Shown here: positions 34,359 to 45,483 of the stretch, piece by piece
Layout of the letters: every line of letters starts with the position of its first letter
How positions within the stretch are numbered: the first letter of the stretch is position 1
Origin: Cinnamomum chago
Lineage: Eukaryota; Streptophyta; Magnoliopsida; Laurales; Lauraceae
NCBI GenBank assembly: GCA_038049695.1
Contig: CP142458.1
Coordinates: 44,979,001 to 45,043,000, forward strand
DNA: 64,000 nt
Direction of reading: 5' to 3'
Notes under the pieces: model-generated
Databases searched by the model: none
The model's input: the letters and a program-made list of their open reading frames with translations, nothing else
Told to the model about the DNA's origin: nothing
Position numbers and translations under genes: made by a program

Positions 34359-35890
34359 ATGGCTTCAAGTCAGTCTTATTTTCCAAGAAAACTCCATTGT
34401 AGACGATGGTAAAAAAAAATATCTTCTTTTTAACATTACTCCTTGACCAACGCAGGGTAGGTTCACGAAGGCATTACTCCTTGACCAACACAGATAAGGG
34501 GTGGCTTTTTAACATACGCGTAGGTACGATGGTGTACCGCAGACATCTTTTCGTCGACATCCAGCCGTATATACCTTCCCGCTTTGCACTGCAGTTGTGC
34601 TTTTCTCAAGGCGTTGTTGGAGGGCCTTCGAGTATCGTGAGGTGCTTTGGGGGTCTACAGGATTGCAGAAATGCATGGGCTTTTTATAGTGCAGAAGACA
34701 CTACCGCCATTATTTCTTATCTTGAGTTGTCTGCTTTCCGAACTGCCGACTTCACGAAGTGGTTCATGGAGTGCTTTTCGGCATACTGGGGCCTTTCCAA
34801 GAAGGAGCTCGATGTTAACCAGTCTTCTGGGAAAGGCCTCGGGAAATCAGATGGCGTCCGACGAGAGGAAATTATGTCCTTTCTTTCTGGAGGAAAGCAT
34901 AAGATAGGCTTTCTCGGTGAGCAGGACATCATTGGTTCTGAAGCTATCTGAGAAGTACCTGGCGTGGCTTTAGACCAGCTGGAAAAGGAGGAAGCTGAGC
35001 TTGACACTTGGATGCAAGCGGCGCAGAGGCGAACTTCCGTGGAGTCCACTAGCAAGAGTAGACCTTCCAGTGAGGGGTCAAGTGAGAGACCTGACTTTGA
35101 CAGTGGAGCAGGTTCTTCAAGCAAACCAACCCATAGGGGCAAGAGGAAGAGAGGACAACGCTGTAGCAAGGGACGGCACAAAGATTCCTAGTTTGGAAGT
35201 CCCTCTCACCTTCAATGAGGAGGTGTCAGGGGATGCTGACAAGCCTCCGAAAAAGAGGAGCCGATAAGAAGAGACCATCGGTGAAGGTATGATTTTTCCT
35301 CTCTCTTTCCTTTTCTTTCATAGAGCTTTTCATATCTTGATTTGTTTTCACTCCCTTCTTTTTAGCAGAGGATGATGACTTGGTGATGCCTGAGGTTCCG
35401 ACCGATGAGGCGGTGACGGATCTGATTGCGTCATCTGAAGAAGAACCGAGGGACTCTGGATTGATTCCAGAATCTCCACCTGGTATGACTTCTTGTGTTT
35501 TTTTTTTTGGTTTGTGTCGTCGTTTGCTAACATATTGCTTGTTTTCTTGTCAGCTGACTTGCCATAGGATTCTGATGACTTTGAACCATCCATGGATGCA
35601 ACTCTTGACGATGCTTCGGATGAGTTCATGGAGGCAGAAAGTACTCCGCTAGTCGTCGAAAAAGGTACTTTGTAGTAATAACCCTGATGATAGTAACTTT
35701 GTCAGCAGGATTATATTCATACCTTTTTGTGTTGACAGGCTTTGAAGTGACAGGAGAGATCCCATCGCTTTCTTTAGAACCAGAGCAAGGGGTGCCGGAG
35801 GTTAATCCAGAGGTAGGGGCTTCTACCACCAGTTTTGACACTGTAGAGGTGAGACCTCGTGCTGAGATTCCTTCCCCAGTGTCTCTAATT
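34359..35890 (+). pseudogene. Antisense multi-exon gene with plant mobile domain (PMD-like)
   Basis: Exon 1 from ATG 34359 (MASSQSYFPRKLHCRRW) with donor ATG|GTAAAA. Exon 2 from about 34480 to 35286 encodes TMVYRRHLFVDIQPYIPSRF, then QLCFSQGVVG, similar to the Y-x-P-x-R-x-x-x-Q-F-x-x-D-Q-x-V-P stretch of plant mobile domain proteins, and ends near a basic PPKKRSR that could be a nuclear signal. Exons 3-5 (35369-35482, 35554-35664, 35739-35848) encode an acidic, serine-rich tail. Their borders are AG/GT and all joints are phase 1. Stops at 34949, 35266 and in exon 4, and a shift near 35170, make it a pseudogene. It runs opposite to gag of its host element. Function of PMD proteins in transposons is unclear. 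Confidence 0.65.
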
Positions 35891-38800
35891 GGAAAGAGTT
35901 TTTTTTATTACTCTCTATGTGTTTGAAGTGCTCAATCAAGTCATACTTGAAAGCCTCCATGGGGCCTGCATTTTCATTGTTGTTGCCACTCGGGGCGTTT
36001 ACAACATCTTTTCCCGAAGGATTTACATAAGTAGAAGAAGATTGGTTGTAATTTTTGTGGTAATCCCTGCCAGAGCGGGTACCTCTACCAACTTCGAGAG
36101 CTTCTTGAGAAGGGTCTTCGTTTGGAAGATCACCCTCGGGATCAAGGGATTGATCCTTCTCATTTACTGGGGATGTCTCTGCAGCAGAGTTGCCATCCTC
36201 AGTGATTGCGTTGAATGGAGCATTTTCTGGGAACAAGTCCTGAACAACATCCAGCAACTTTTCTTCTTTCTCAAACAATTTATCGATCCAGACATCACCT
36301 ATGAAGTTGGGTATCTGGGACCAATTGACTAGATTTTCGTTGAAGACATCATCAGTCGAAGCTTCTTCACGATGATCAATCGGGAGGGGTGTGAGTTCTG
36401 ATGTCATCGTTTCAGGAGATGAAGCCTAAGAGGGTGATATCTCAGTGGAAGTCACTTGAGAAGAAGTAGCTCCAGAAGATATACTACTAGATTTGGTTTG
36501 AGAGTCGGTGGCCTCAGCAGACGAGTCTTCGGAGAAACTATCATCCCGAATAATCATATTACAGATAGCTCCGATAGGAGACGTCCCCGAAATGGACTGT
36601 TGGGAGTCGAACTCATCCTCGGATGTAAGAGGACCATCAATCCAGCAGTTTTCTCCATTTTCAGGAGTTAAAGGAGGAGGTACCCGCTTGTCTTTAGGGA
36701 CTTCTGGTTCTGGATCTTGATTACGAAGAAGCTCATTGTTGCGATCTTACTCTTATTCTTTGGCAAGACGCTGCCATATCCTTGCATATTCTTCAAGATC
36801 TGACATGGGAGCCAAATCTTCTTCTTCGTCTGCTCCTTGTGGTTCAACATGGTTAGGTTCCACTGGTGTAATGGCGGGTGCTAGGTTAACAGCATTTTCT
36901 TGGACAGTCTTTTGGTCTTCTTCATCCTCAGACCAGGATCCTTGTAGCTATAAGGGGTTATACCAGATTACTGGCATAAGGTGAGTTTCAGGAACCCATT
37001 CCTCATTATAGAGGTATTCCCATGTATCAAGGGATTCCTTCCACTCGTCGGTGTCACTGGACTCGTATCCATTCATGGAGAACCCAACTACCGAATTGCA
37101 AGAGTATGATGCCCCCTGCGTAGTTTCATTTCTGAGATGAGGTGGCATGAAATCAGTGAGAGTGAATCTTCTTACAGCCTTTGAAGTCTCTGGAAAGGAC
37201 TTTTTTGTTACCCTAGTGAAGTGGTAGAGGAAGTCTCTGCCTTTACATGGACTTCTTGTTTTGGGAGAGCCTTCTCCTGCCGTTTGAGCTTGAGATGTCT
37301 CCTAGCTTGCCTTCACTGTTGAACTGTCGGCTTTGTTTTGACAACCTCCTAGTTTTCATCTTCCCGGAGATCGGGAGGCACCCATATGGGTTGTCCGTCT
37401 GGAGTTGGGTAAGGAACCAGCTCTTGGGACATTTGAGTTCTTTTTGTCACTTTGAAGGAAGTAGTGATCTTCTTTGGTGATTTTGATGTTTGTCCACATG
37501 ACACCATGTTGATGAAGGCAAATCCGTAGTTTTTGTCAAAGGTGATGACTCTGTTTTTCCACATCTCGTTTATCTTTTCTCTTGCAACGAAGCATTGATT
37601 GAGAGGATGCGAGATCATTTGATGATATGGACAATGTCGAGGATCGTTGGTTTTCCCAACATCTCCTAGTCTTTTGGGGTCATGCAACATGAGTTTGCCA
37701 TTTGCCACGAGAGCCCCGAAGATTTCATCAACATCTTCATCGAACGGGTGTTTCTCTTTTACTCGCTCTTTGAAGGCATCAGAGAGTTCAGGTCTCTTAG
37801 TTGCAGCTTTGTTTTCACCTTTCCTTGGCAGATGAGGAGCTGACTTGGTCTGCACATTAAGAACCTCCTTCTTTGGTTTTGAGGTTGCAATGGCGGTTGG
37901 TTCCTTGCTTGATGAGTTCTTACTATTGAGGTCTTTGATCACCGTTTCAACCTCTATGGAAGCTTTTAGGAGTTCTCCCAGGCTTTTCGATTTGTTGCCG
38001 ATGATCATGGAGCGGATCCTTGCTCTCAGGTTTTTTCGGCAGATGTAGACTAGCGACAATTGTGGCAGCACATCCGAGCATTTGTACGCCATAGCTTTCC
38101 ACTTGTGAATGAAGTCATAAGTTGACTCATTCCCCCCCTGTTTTAGGCTGCAAAGCTGAGCCATAGTAACAGGATGGTCCTCACCTTTGAAGTGAGTCAA
38201 GAAGCGTGTCTCTAGCATGACCCAGTTTTGGATGGAGTTCTCTGGTAGAGTAGAGCACTGGTCAAAGGTCGTACCTTTTAGGGTACTTGCGAAGAGATGA
38301 ATCTTGAGGGCATCTTGATCCGCAATAGCTCCTGTTAGGATTTTGAAGTGGATGACGTGCAGTCTAGCTGAACCTTTCCCCATATATGTTTAGAGAGTAA
38401 GGTTGTGAATTTTGCAAGGAACGAGACCGAGTCCATCCATGAAGGATATGGTGGATTGATCCCATGTTCCTTGAGTGTATCCTCTTCTCTAGCTTTGGGG
38501 AGGATGTCGTCCACGTCCTTTTTGGTAAGGGCGCGTGACTCAATGTCTTCTCCATTTACCAAGTTGTCTTGATGATTCAGAGGAGGTTCATTACTTTCTT
38601 GACACTGAAAGGCGAGAATAAGGTTCTCCATCAGAGTCTCAATCCTTTGCCGACCTTGCTCCAATTATTGGAAGCGTGGGGTCGTGTCATCAGGAGGTGG
38701 ATTGCGAGGTGGCTCAGCGTTTGTAACCAAGACGTTCATCCCTCGGGATTCGAACGAAGAAATTTTCTTGGTGGCTGAGCTAGAGCTCATTCTTTTGGAT

Positions 38801-39272
38801 GAAAAGCTCGAGGAAGGATTACGCCGCCGTCCTTGGCTTGACGGAGCAGGGGACCCTTCGGGATGTCTTCGTGTCCGTGTGACGCTGCAAGTCACCGGCT
38901 GTTGGACATGAATTTTGGCTGCTGACTTTTGGTGCCTTCTGGTTTTTCTAACTATATGGACAGTAGCAACTTGGCTGGGTATTTCTTTTTCGACCCATTT
39001 TTGAGAGATCTGAAGTGTAGGATGCTGGGTCCTCTGTTTCTCTAGTCTCTTTTGTTGATATGACGCGCGGCGACGTATACGACGAGCAATTTGAGCTTCG
39101 GTTAGCTCGAGCTAGGCTTTAGCGATGAAGGATGTGCTCCCTCGAGCGCAACAACCGAGCCTGTCTTCTTTAAAGCTAGGCATGGACAGGATCCGGATCC
39201 GGACCCGGTACTTTGGTTGTCGTAGCAAAGCTTTGAATCTTTCGAGTTCGGCCCCTGTAGAGATGAAGGGTT
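35891..39272 (-). pseudogene. Element E gag, main part
   Basis: From the right, the basic N-terminal part contains LELTEAQIARRIRRRASYQQ (about 39110-39050), then RRHPEGSPAPSSQGRR. A stop follows at 38665, then GQRRIETL-like coiled DNA, and after a frameshift near 38370 the retrotransposon gag domain GSARLHVIHFKILTG, ALKIHLFASTLKG, then NESTYDFIHKWKAMAYKCSD. A cysteine/histidine piece DPRHCPYHQMISHPLNQCF lies near 37600. The last recognisable element is PMEAFKYDLIEHFKHI at about 35960, the usual lead-in to the protease. Pol does not follow. Several further shifts lie between 36400 and 37350. Confidence 0.85.
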
Positions 39273-39277
39273 GAATC

Positions 39278-39594
39278 TGTAAAGAAGCAGGTCAGCAGCA
39301 AGTCAGCTTGACCAATGGGTCAACCCACAACCCATGTATTGGGTCAGCCCACAAGTCAACATTATATGAGTTGTCTCTAGATATTAGATAGATATTAGTT
39401 TCCTTATCTATGCCTGTAATCTTGTCATCAGATCTAAATCAGATCCACTAATTTAGGCTACAGTGTTATATATGTAACCATCGTCCATTCAAATGAATAT
39501 ACAATGATATGCAATTCTCTTGCAACTCGTCTCTCTCTTGCATAGTTCAGTTCTCTCTCTTGTTGCTTCTGGTTTGGTTCAAGAGTCTCTAACA
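39278..39594 (+). repeat. 5' LTR of Copia F
   Basis: TGTAAAGAAGCAGG to GTCTCTAACA, 317 bp, followed directly by the PBS. Confidence 0.95.
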
Positions 39595-39607
39595 TGGTAT
39601 CAGAGCC
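39595..39607 (+). other. Primer binding site of Copia F (tRNA-iMet)
   Basis: TGGTATCAGAGCC directly after the 5' LTR, the standard initiator tRNA-Met site. Confidence 0.95.
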
Positions 39608-40261
39608 TTGAAAGCCAATCTGTGATCATCTGAGATCATCTTCTTCAGCCGAATCCTCTCTGATCGTCCCTGATCATCTCAGATCAGGCGTGGCCCACCT
39701 GTGATCATCAGCATCACCATCTCAGCGGATTCCTCCATCTTGGTCGCCTGAATATTCTCCTGTTTATGAAGATTTTTCCAACATTTATTGCTCATCAGAG
39801 GTAGGTCTTCTACCTATTTTTGTGAAAAGTCAGTTTTTTGCACTTGTTTCCATCTCGGCCGTCCAAAATCCTAGATCTGGATTTGTTTTGATCGAGACCA
39901 CTTCCAGTAGTTGCGTGATTTTGCTGTTCACCCATCCCCACTCTCTGATCTATCAAGAGATCACCAGGTGGGGCCCAGGCACTGTTCCTCCCCCCTGACG
40001 ACCTGGACGTTTTTTGTCTTCTGGGTGCTGTGTTCTGTATTTTTTCTGCTGCTGCCTGTTCTGTTTACTTACTGCTGGTTACTACTAGTTACTGCTAGTT
40101 AGTGCAGTAATTCATCATTAATGTTATTACTGCTGTTGATCTAGCTCCTGCTTTCTGGATTGATTACCTGTTCTGGGTACTGTGGCTTGATTTCAAATCT
40201 GAATAGGCTTCTGGGGCTGAATTTCTCCTTATTCAGACTGTGAGCACCTTGCTTTGGTTCC

Positions 40262-40851
40262 ATGTCTTCTAATCGAACTGTATCGGGAATTACTGTCATC
40301 CTTGATGGCATAAATTATCCCTATTGGTCCCATCTCATGCAAAATTTCCTCAAAGGTCAAAAACTGTGGAAATATGTTGCTTAGCAAATCCCTACACCAG
40401 ACATTAAGGATGCCACTTTTGAGGAATGGAAAGCTTCTGTTGGGAAAATAAATTCTTGGATTGCCAATTCAGTCAATCCATCTATTGGAAATCAATTAAC
40501 TAAATTCAATTATCCTAAGGCTACTTGGGATTATTTAGCACGATTGTATACTCAGTCTAATGCTGCTCGCCGATATCAGTTAGAATGGGAAATCAAAATT
40601 GTAGACCAAGGGAATGACTCCATTCATGATTTCTTTATCAAAATGACTGCCTTATAGGATCAACTGGCTCTAATGGAACCCACTTTTAAAACAACTGATG
40701 ATGCTCACACCTTTGAAGTCTATCAGCAACAGACTCGCCTGGTTCAGTTTCTTATGGCCCTCCGCCCTGATTTTGAACATGTTCGTGGTCAGTTATTACA
40801 TCGGTCACCACTACCTTTCGTTGATACAGGCATACAGCACTCTCAGAACTT
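40262..40851 (+). pseudogene. Copia F gag, N-terminal part
   Basis: ATG 40262 reads MSSNRTVSGITVILDGINYP with the YPYWSHLMQNFLKGQKLW motif of Copia gag (DUF4219/UBN2-like), then stops at 40382 (TAG) and 40655 (TAG), each a likely single change. The frame goes on to LVQFLMALRPDFEHVRGQLL and shifts near 40830 into the frame of the next entry. The 667-bp leader 39595-40261 is rich in GATCA words. Confidence 0.88.
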
Positions 40852-42280
40852 TTGGCAGAAGAACAAACTCAACTTTCTCTTACAAGAAAGAAACATGTGG
40901 AGCCCACACATGTCCTCTCAGCAAATGTTAGTACCCCACAGCATGATCGCTCCTTTTCATCTGGTACCAATGACTTTTGCAACTATTGTAAGAAGAAAGG
41001 ACACTGGAAACAGGACTGCCCAACCAGACCTCCAAGGCCGAACAATAAGACCAAACACTCTGGTCAACAGCCCAATCGTGGTCCCATGCAATCTTATCCA
41101 CGGCGACCCTATGCAGCCAATGTTACTGAAGATGATAGCTTTGTGTCTCCACAGATGGATCTGACATCTCAGATTCAGGCTATGGTTGATGAGCGCATGC
41201 AACAATTGTTTCTGGCTTCCTCCACTGGTTCTGCTCCTCAGATGGCCACTACCCCCTCAGCATCTGGTTCTGCCATGTCCATTTCTGGTCCTTCAAGTAC
41301 TCATGATACTACATGGATTTTTTATTCTGGTGCATCCTATCATATGACAAATGATGTTTCCAAACTTCATAATTGTTATACTCCTGCTAGCACTCTCACT
41401 ATCCAAACAGCTGAAGCCACTCCTCTACCAGTCTCTCTTATTGGCTCCATTTCAAATAAGTTGATCTCTCTTACTAATGTTTTGTGTGTTCCTCACTTGT
41501 CTATCAACCTGATCTCTGTTAGTCAATTGACTTCTTCTGGATTTCGTGTCTCATTTTCCTCTAATGGCTGTTCTGTGCAGGATCCGCGCACCGGGAGACA
41601 AATTGGGACCGGCCTTAGGTCAGGAGGACTTTACTATCTCCGCTCGCTGCACCTTCCATCATCCACAATATCCCCTGCCGCCTTTGTTTCATCTACATCA
41701 CCCTTTGCTCTTTGGCACTCTCGTTTAGGCCATTTATCTTTTAATAAAATGAAGTTTTTATGTTCTAGTGGTGTATTTGGTAACATTTCTGTATCAGACA
41801 TTTCTACCTGTTTTGGTTGCCAATTTGGTAAACAACATGCATTCCCTTATAATAAAAGCACTTCTCTTTCTACTGCTCCTTTTGCTTTAGTACATTCTGA
41901 TGTCTGGGGACCGGCCTCTCAGCCCACGAAAGGCGGTTCCATTTATTATGTGCTGTTTATTTATGATTTCACTAGATATACATGGTTGTATTTGATGAAA
42001 AATCGTTCTGAGTTATATACTATCTACACTGCTTTCTCCACCATGGTTTCCACTCAATTCAACACGAGGATTAAAATATTCAGGTCTGATTCGGGGGGAG
42101 AATACATGTCCCACAAATTTCGTTCTTACCTGACCAGTCAAGGGACTCTAGCTCAATTATCTTGTCCTGCCACACCACAACAGAATGGAGTAGCAGAACG
42201 GAAACACAAACATATTCTAGAGACTGCTAGATCCTTGATTTATCCTCACATGTTCCTCTCCAATTTTGGGGGGAAGCAGT
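40852..42280 (+). pseudogene. Copia F gag end, protease and integrase N-terminal half
   Basis: An open frame of about 476 codons up to the TRIM insertion. Zinc knuckle CNYCKKKGHWKQDC (about residue 43), protease site reading FYSGASYHMT where DSGAS is expected, so the catalytic Asp is Tyr (GAT to TAT). GAG-pre-integrase LWHSRLGHLSFNKMK. Integrase residues HSDVWGP, RSDSGGEY and NGVAERKHKHILE supply the D, D and E of the catalytic triad. The frame is cut at 42281, in the sequence encoding the region before LTAIYLINR. Confidence 0.92.
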
Positions 42281-42988
42281 TGTCAAGCCAAGCCCAAGCC
42301 CATTTTGGGCCCAGTCTTCATATCTTGTTGTAAAACATATTTTTAGGATCTAGATAAGGATACTAGCATGTAATCAGGGCATTCAGCCCATTTAGATAAG
42401 AATAGTAGCATGTAAACAGGGATTCAGCCCCTTTATAATGAGAACAGTCGATCAAGACTGGAAATATATTTTGACAAGCAAACATCAGTGTATTCCATCT
42501 CTCCAAAGCTATCATGGTATCGGAGATAATCTGGCTGACGAGGATGATCACAAATGATCATAGATGGGCTTCCAATGGTTGGAAGATGATTTAGGAGAAG
42601 ATCATAGATGATCGACCCTGCTCTGATACCATGATAGCTTTGGAGAGATGGAATACACTGATGTTTGCTTGTCAAAATATATTTCCAGTCTTGATCGACT
42701 GTTCTCATTATAAAGGGGCTGAATCCCTATTTACATGCTACTATTCTTATCTAAATGGGCTGAATGCCCTGATTACATGCTAGTATCCTTATCTAGATCC
42801 TAAAAATATGTTTTACAACAAGATATGAAGACTGGGCCCAAAATGGGACTGGGCTTGGCTTGACATTAGATAAGAATAGTAGCATGTAAACAGGGATTCA
42901 GCCCCTTTATAATGAGAACAGTCGATCAAGACTGGAAATATATTTTGACAAGCAAACATCAATGTATTCCATCTCTCCAAAGCTATCA
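42281..42988. mobile_element. TRIM-like element with inverted LTR pair
   Basis: 708 bp flanked by TSD GCAGT (42276-42280, 42989-42993). It contains a 234-bp LTR (42281-42514, TGTCAAGCC to GCTATCA), a PBS-like TGGTATCGGAG, a spacer of about 100 bp, the PBS in reverse (42620-42631), the LTR in reverse (42632-42865, also 234 bp), then the last 123 bp of the LTR again forward (42866-42988). No coding. Ordinary TRIMs have two forward LTRs. This copy is a near-perfect palindrome with a small loop. Confidence 0.93.
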
Positions 42989-42993
42989 GCAGT

Positions 42994-43213
42994 CCTGACT
43001 GCAATCTATCTGATTAACAGAACACCATCCTCTGTATTATCTGGCACATCTCCATATGAAAAATTGTTCTCTTGTAAACCAGCCTCGTCTCATCTAAAGG
43101 TATTTGGTTGCACCTGTTTTGTTCTGTTGCATGACAATGAGAGAACCAAACTTTCCCCTAAATCCACTGTCTGTGTATTCTTAGGGTATGGCATCGAACA
43201 AAAAGGCTATTGA
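42994..43213 (+). pseudogene. Copia F integrase C-terminal part
   Basis: Continues the interrupted frame: LTAIYLINRTPSSVLSGTSP, LKVFGCTCFVLL and KSTVCVFLGYGIEQKGY, the GKGY-type end of Copia integrase. A frameshift near 43200 leads into the RT frame. Confidence 0.92.
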
Positions 43214-44450
43214 TGTTATCACCCTAAAACCAATAAGCTACGGGTCTCGCGTAATGTCACCTTCTTGGAACATATTCCTTTCTACAAAGTACAAATTACC
43301 TACTTCATCCCCTTCTCCTGAGCAACCTATGGTTTACCCTCTTGATCCCTTTCCAGACCTGTTTCCCTCCGATACACCTTCTCCTCCATCCCTGCAGGTC
43401 TATCATCGTCGGCCCAAAACTCCAACCGCTCATTCGGACTCGACAGCATCACCTTCTACTCCTGACCCCGGGCCTATCTCCTCTGCTCCAGATGTGCAGG
43501 ATCCTCCTCAAACTCGAAGGTATCCAGTGCGCACCAGAATTCCTCCTTCTAGATTTGGCTTTGTTTGCACTGATCATTTTTCTCCGTCCTATAAGTCCTT
43601 TCTTGCAGAAATTCATACCTTGGCAGAACCACAATCCTATAAGCAGGCCATTGCTCATCCGAACTGGCGGTCTTCCATCGCAGACGAACTTGCAGCTCTG
43701 CAGAAAACTCGCACATGGGATCTTGTTCCTCTTCCTTCTGGAAAACGGGCTATCGGCTGCAAATGGATATTTAAGATCAAGACCAAATATGATGGATCTG
43801 TTGATCGCTCCAAGGCTCGCTTGGTTGCCAAAGGCTACACACAAGAATATGGGGTAGATTATGAGGAGACCTTTGCTCCGGTTGCTAAGATGACAACAGT
43901 CCATACTTTCATCTCTGTTGCTGCTATTAGACATTGGCCACTCTATCAGCTTGATGTCAAGAATGCATTTTTGAATGGATTCCTTCAGGAAGAAATCTAT
44001 ATGCATCATCCTCCAGGCGTCGTGAGACCTCCTCATTATGTGTGTCGTCTCAACCGTGCTTTATATGGACTCAAACAAGCCCCTCGTGCTTGGTTTGAAC
44101 GGTTTAGCACCTGTATTATCAGCATTGGTTTTTCCCAGAGTACTCATGACTCTGCTCTCTTCACTCGCTATTCGCGATCTGGCTGTGTTTTCCTATTACT
44201 CTATGTCGATGATATGATTATCACTGGCAGTGACACTTCTGGTATTCTATTCTTGAAGCGTTTTCTTCATCGACAATTTGAAATGAAAGATTTGGGTCAT
44301 CTACGGTATTTTCTAGGCATTGAAGTTGCCTACTCTCCCACAGGATATCTTTTGTCACAAACAAAATACTGCAATGAAGTTCTTCAACGAGCTGGACTCA
44401 CAGATCTTAAACCTGTCTCTACTCCAATTGAACATAATCTGAAGCTTTGA
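43214..44450 (+). pseudogene. Copia F reverse transcriptase
   Basis: The frame is open from 43188 to 44450. The RT core begins near residue 160: SYKQAIAHPNWRSSI, ELAALQKTRTWDLVPLPSGK, GCKWIFKIKTKYDGSVDRSK, LVAKGYTQEYGVDYEETFAP, LDVKNAFLNGFLQEEIYM, ALYGLKQAPRAWF and the catalytic LLYVDDMII. All RT motifs are present. It is the best preserved part of F. The first 90 residues form a proline/serine-rich linker. A stop after EHNLKL separates it from RNase H. Confidence 0.95.
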
Positions 44451-45158
44451 ACTACTATGGAGATCTACTTTCTGATCCAACTCGTTATCGTGAAGTGGTC
44501 GGCAGCTTGGTTTATCTGACCATCACCAGACCAGATATTGCCTATGCGGTACATGTGGTAAACCAATTTGTTGCGCGACCCACTCATCTTCACTGGGCTG
44601 CTGTACTGCGCATACTGAGATACTTACAAGGAAGTTCCAACCGTGCCCTCCTTTCCTCTAGTCAAGATCTTACTCTGCATGGCTATTCTGATTCAGACTG
44701 GGCAGGAGATATCAATGATCGGCGCTCTACCACGGGCTTCTCCATCTTTCTTGGCTCCTCTCTCGTCTCTTGGAAGAGTAAGAAACAGGAAGTTGTCTCA
44801 CGGTCATCAACTGAAGCTGAATATCGTGCTATATCTCACACTACCACTGAATTTATTTGGCTTCGCTGGTTACTTCGTGATTTAGGAGTCCTAGTTCCTA
44901 AATCCACCCCTCTTTACGGACAGTGAAAGTGCACGGAAACTGGCAACAAATGATGTCTTTCATGAACGGTCCAAACATCTTGAAGTTGACTGTCATTTCA
45001 TTCGTCAACATATTCGGAGTGGTACTATAAAGCTTTTCCAGATTTCCTTAGCTGCCTAAATAACAGATTTTTTCACCAAAAGCCACTCCACCTCTCGTTT
45101 TTTGGAGCTCGTTCCCAAGCTCTCGATGGTCACTTTCTCCCATCCAAAGCTTGAGAGG
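44447..45158 (+). pseudogene. Copia F RNase H
   Basis: Frame 44447-44926 contains GSLVYLTITRPDIAYAVHVV, HGYSDSDWAGDINDRRSTTG, SWKSKKQEVVSRSSTEAEYR, the Copia RNase H with D, E and D residues. A frameshift at about 44924 is followed by VFHERSKHLEVDCHFIRQHI and a further stop before the polypurine tract (45151-45161). Confidence 0.93.
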
Positions 45159-45161
45159 GGG
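45151..45161 (+). other. Polypurine tract of Copia F
   Basis: TTGAGAGGGGG directly precedes the 3' LTR start TGTAAAG. Confidence 0.92.
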
Positions 45162-45478
45162 TGTAAAGAAGCAGGTCAGCAGCAAGTCAGCTTGACCAAT
45201 GGGTCAGCCCACAACCCATGTATTAGGTTAGCCCACAAGTCAACATTGTATGAGTTGTCTCTAGATATTAGATAGATATTAGTTTCCTTATCTATGCCTG
45301 TAATCTTGTAATCAGATCTAAATCAGATCCACTAATTTAGGCTACAACGTTATATATGTAACCATTGTCCATTCAAATGAATATACAATGATATGCAATT
45401 CTCTTGCAACTCGTCTCTCTCTTGCATAGTTTAGTTCTCTCTCTTGTTGCTTCTGGTCTGGTTCAAGAGTCTCTAACA
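45162..45478 (+). repeat. 3' LTR of Copia F
   Basis: 317 bp, the same length as the 5' LTR, about 97% identical by hand count. Confidence 0.95.
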
Positions 45479-45483
45479 GAATC

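Larger units (their letters stand above)
39278..45478 (+). mobile_element. Copia element F, complete with both LTRs
   Basis: 317-bp LTRs at 39278-39594 and 45162-45478, TSD GAATC (39273-39277, 45479-45483), PBS and PPT present. The LTRs differ at 10 of 317 positions by eye (about 3%), nearly all transitions. The coding region is complete in order (gag, protease, integrase, RT, RNase H) but has stops, frameshifts and a TRIM in the integrase. It was inserted in gag of element E. Confidence 0.96.

Noticed and set aside
35348..35629. Minus-strand 93-codon frame under the antisense gene
   Set aside because: It overlaps the plus-strand exons, which have matching splice phases; it shows no gag or pol likeness.
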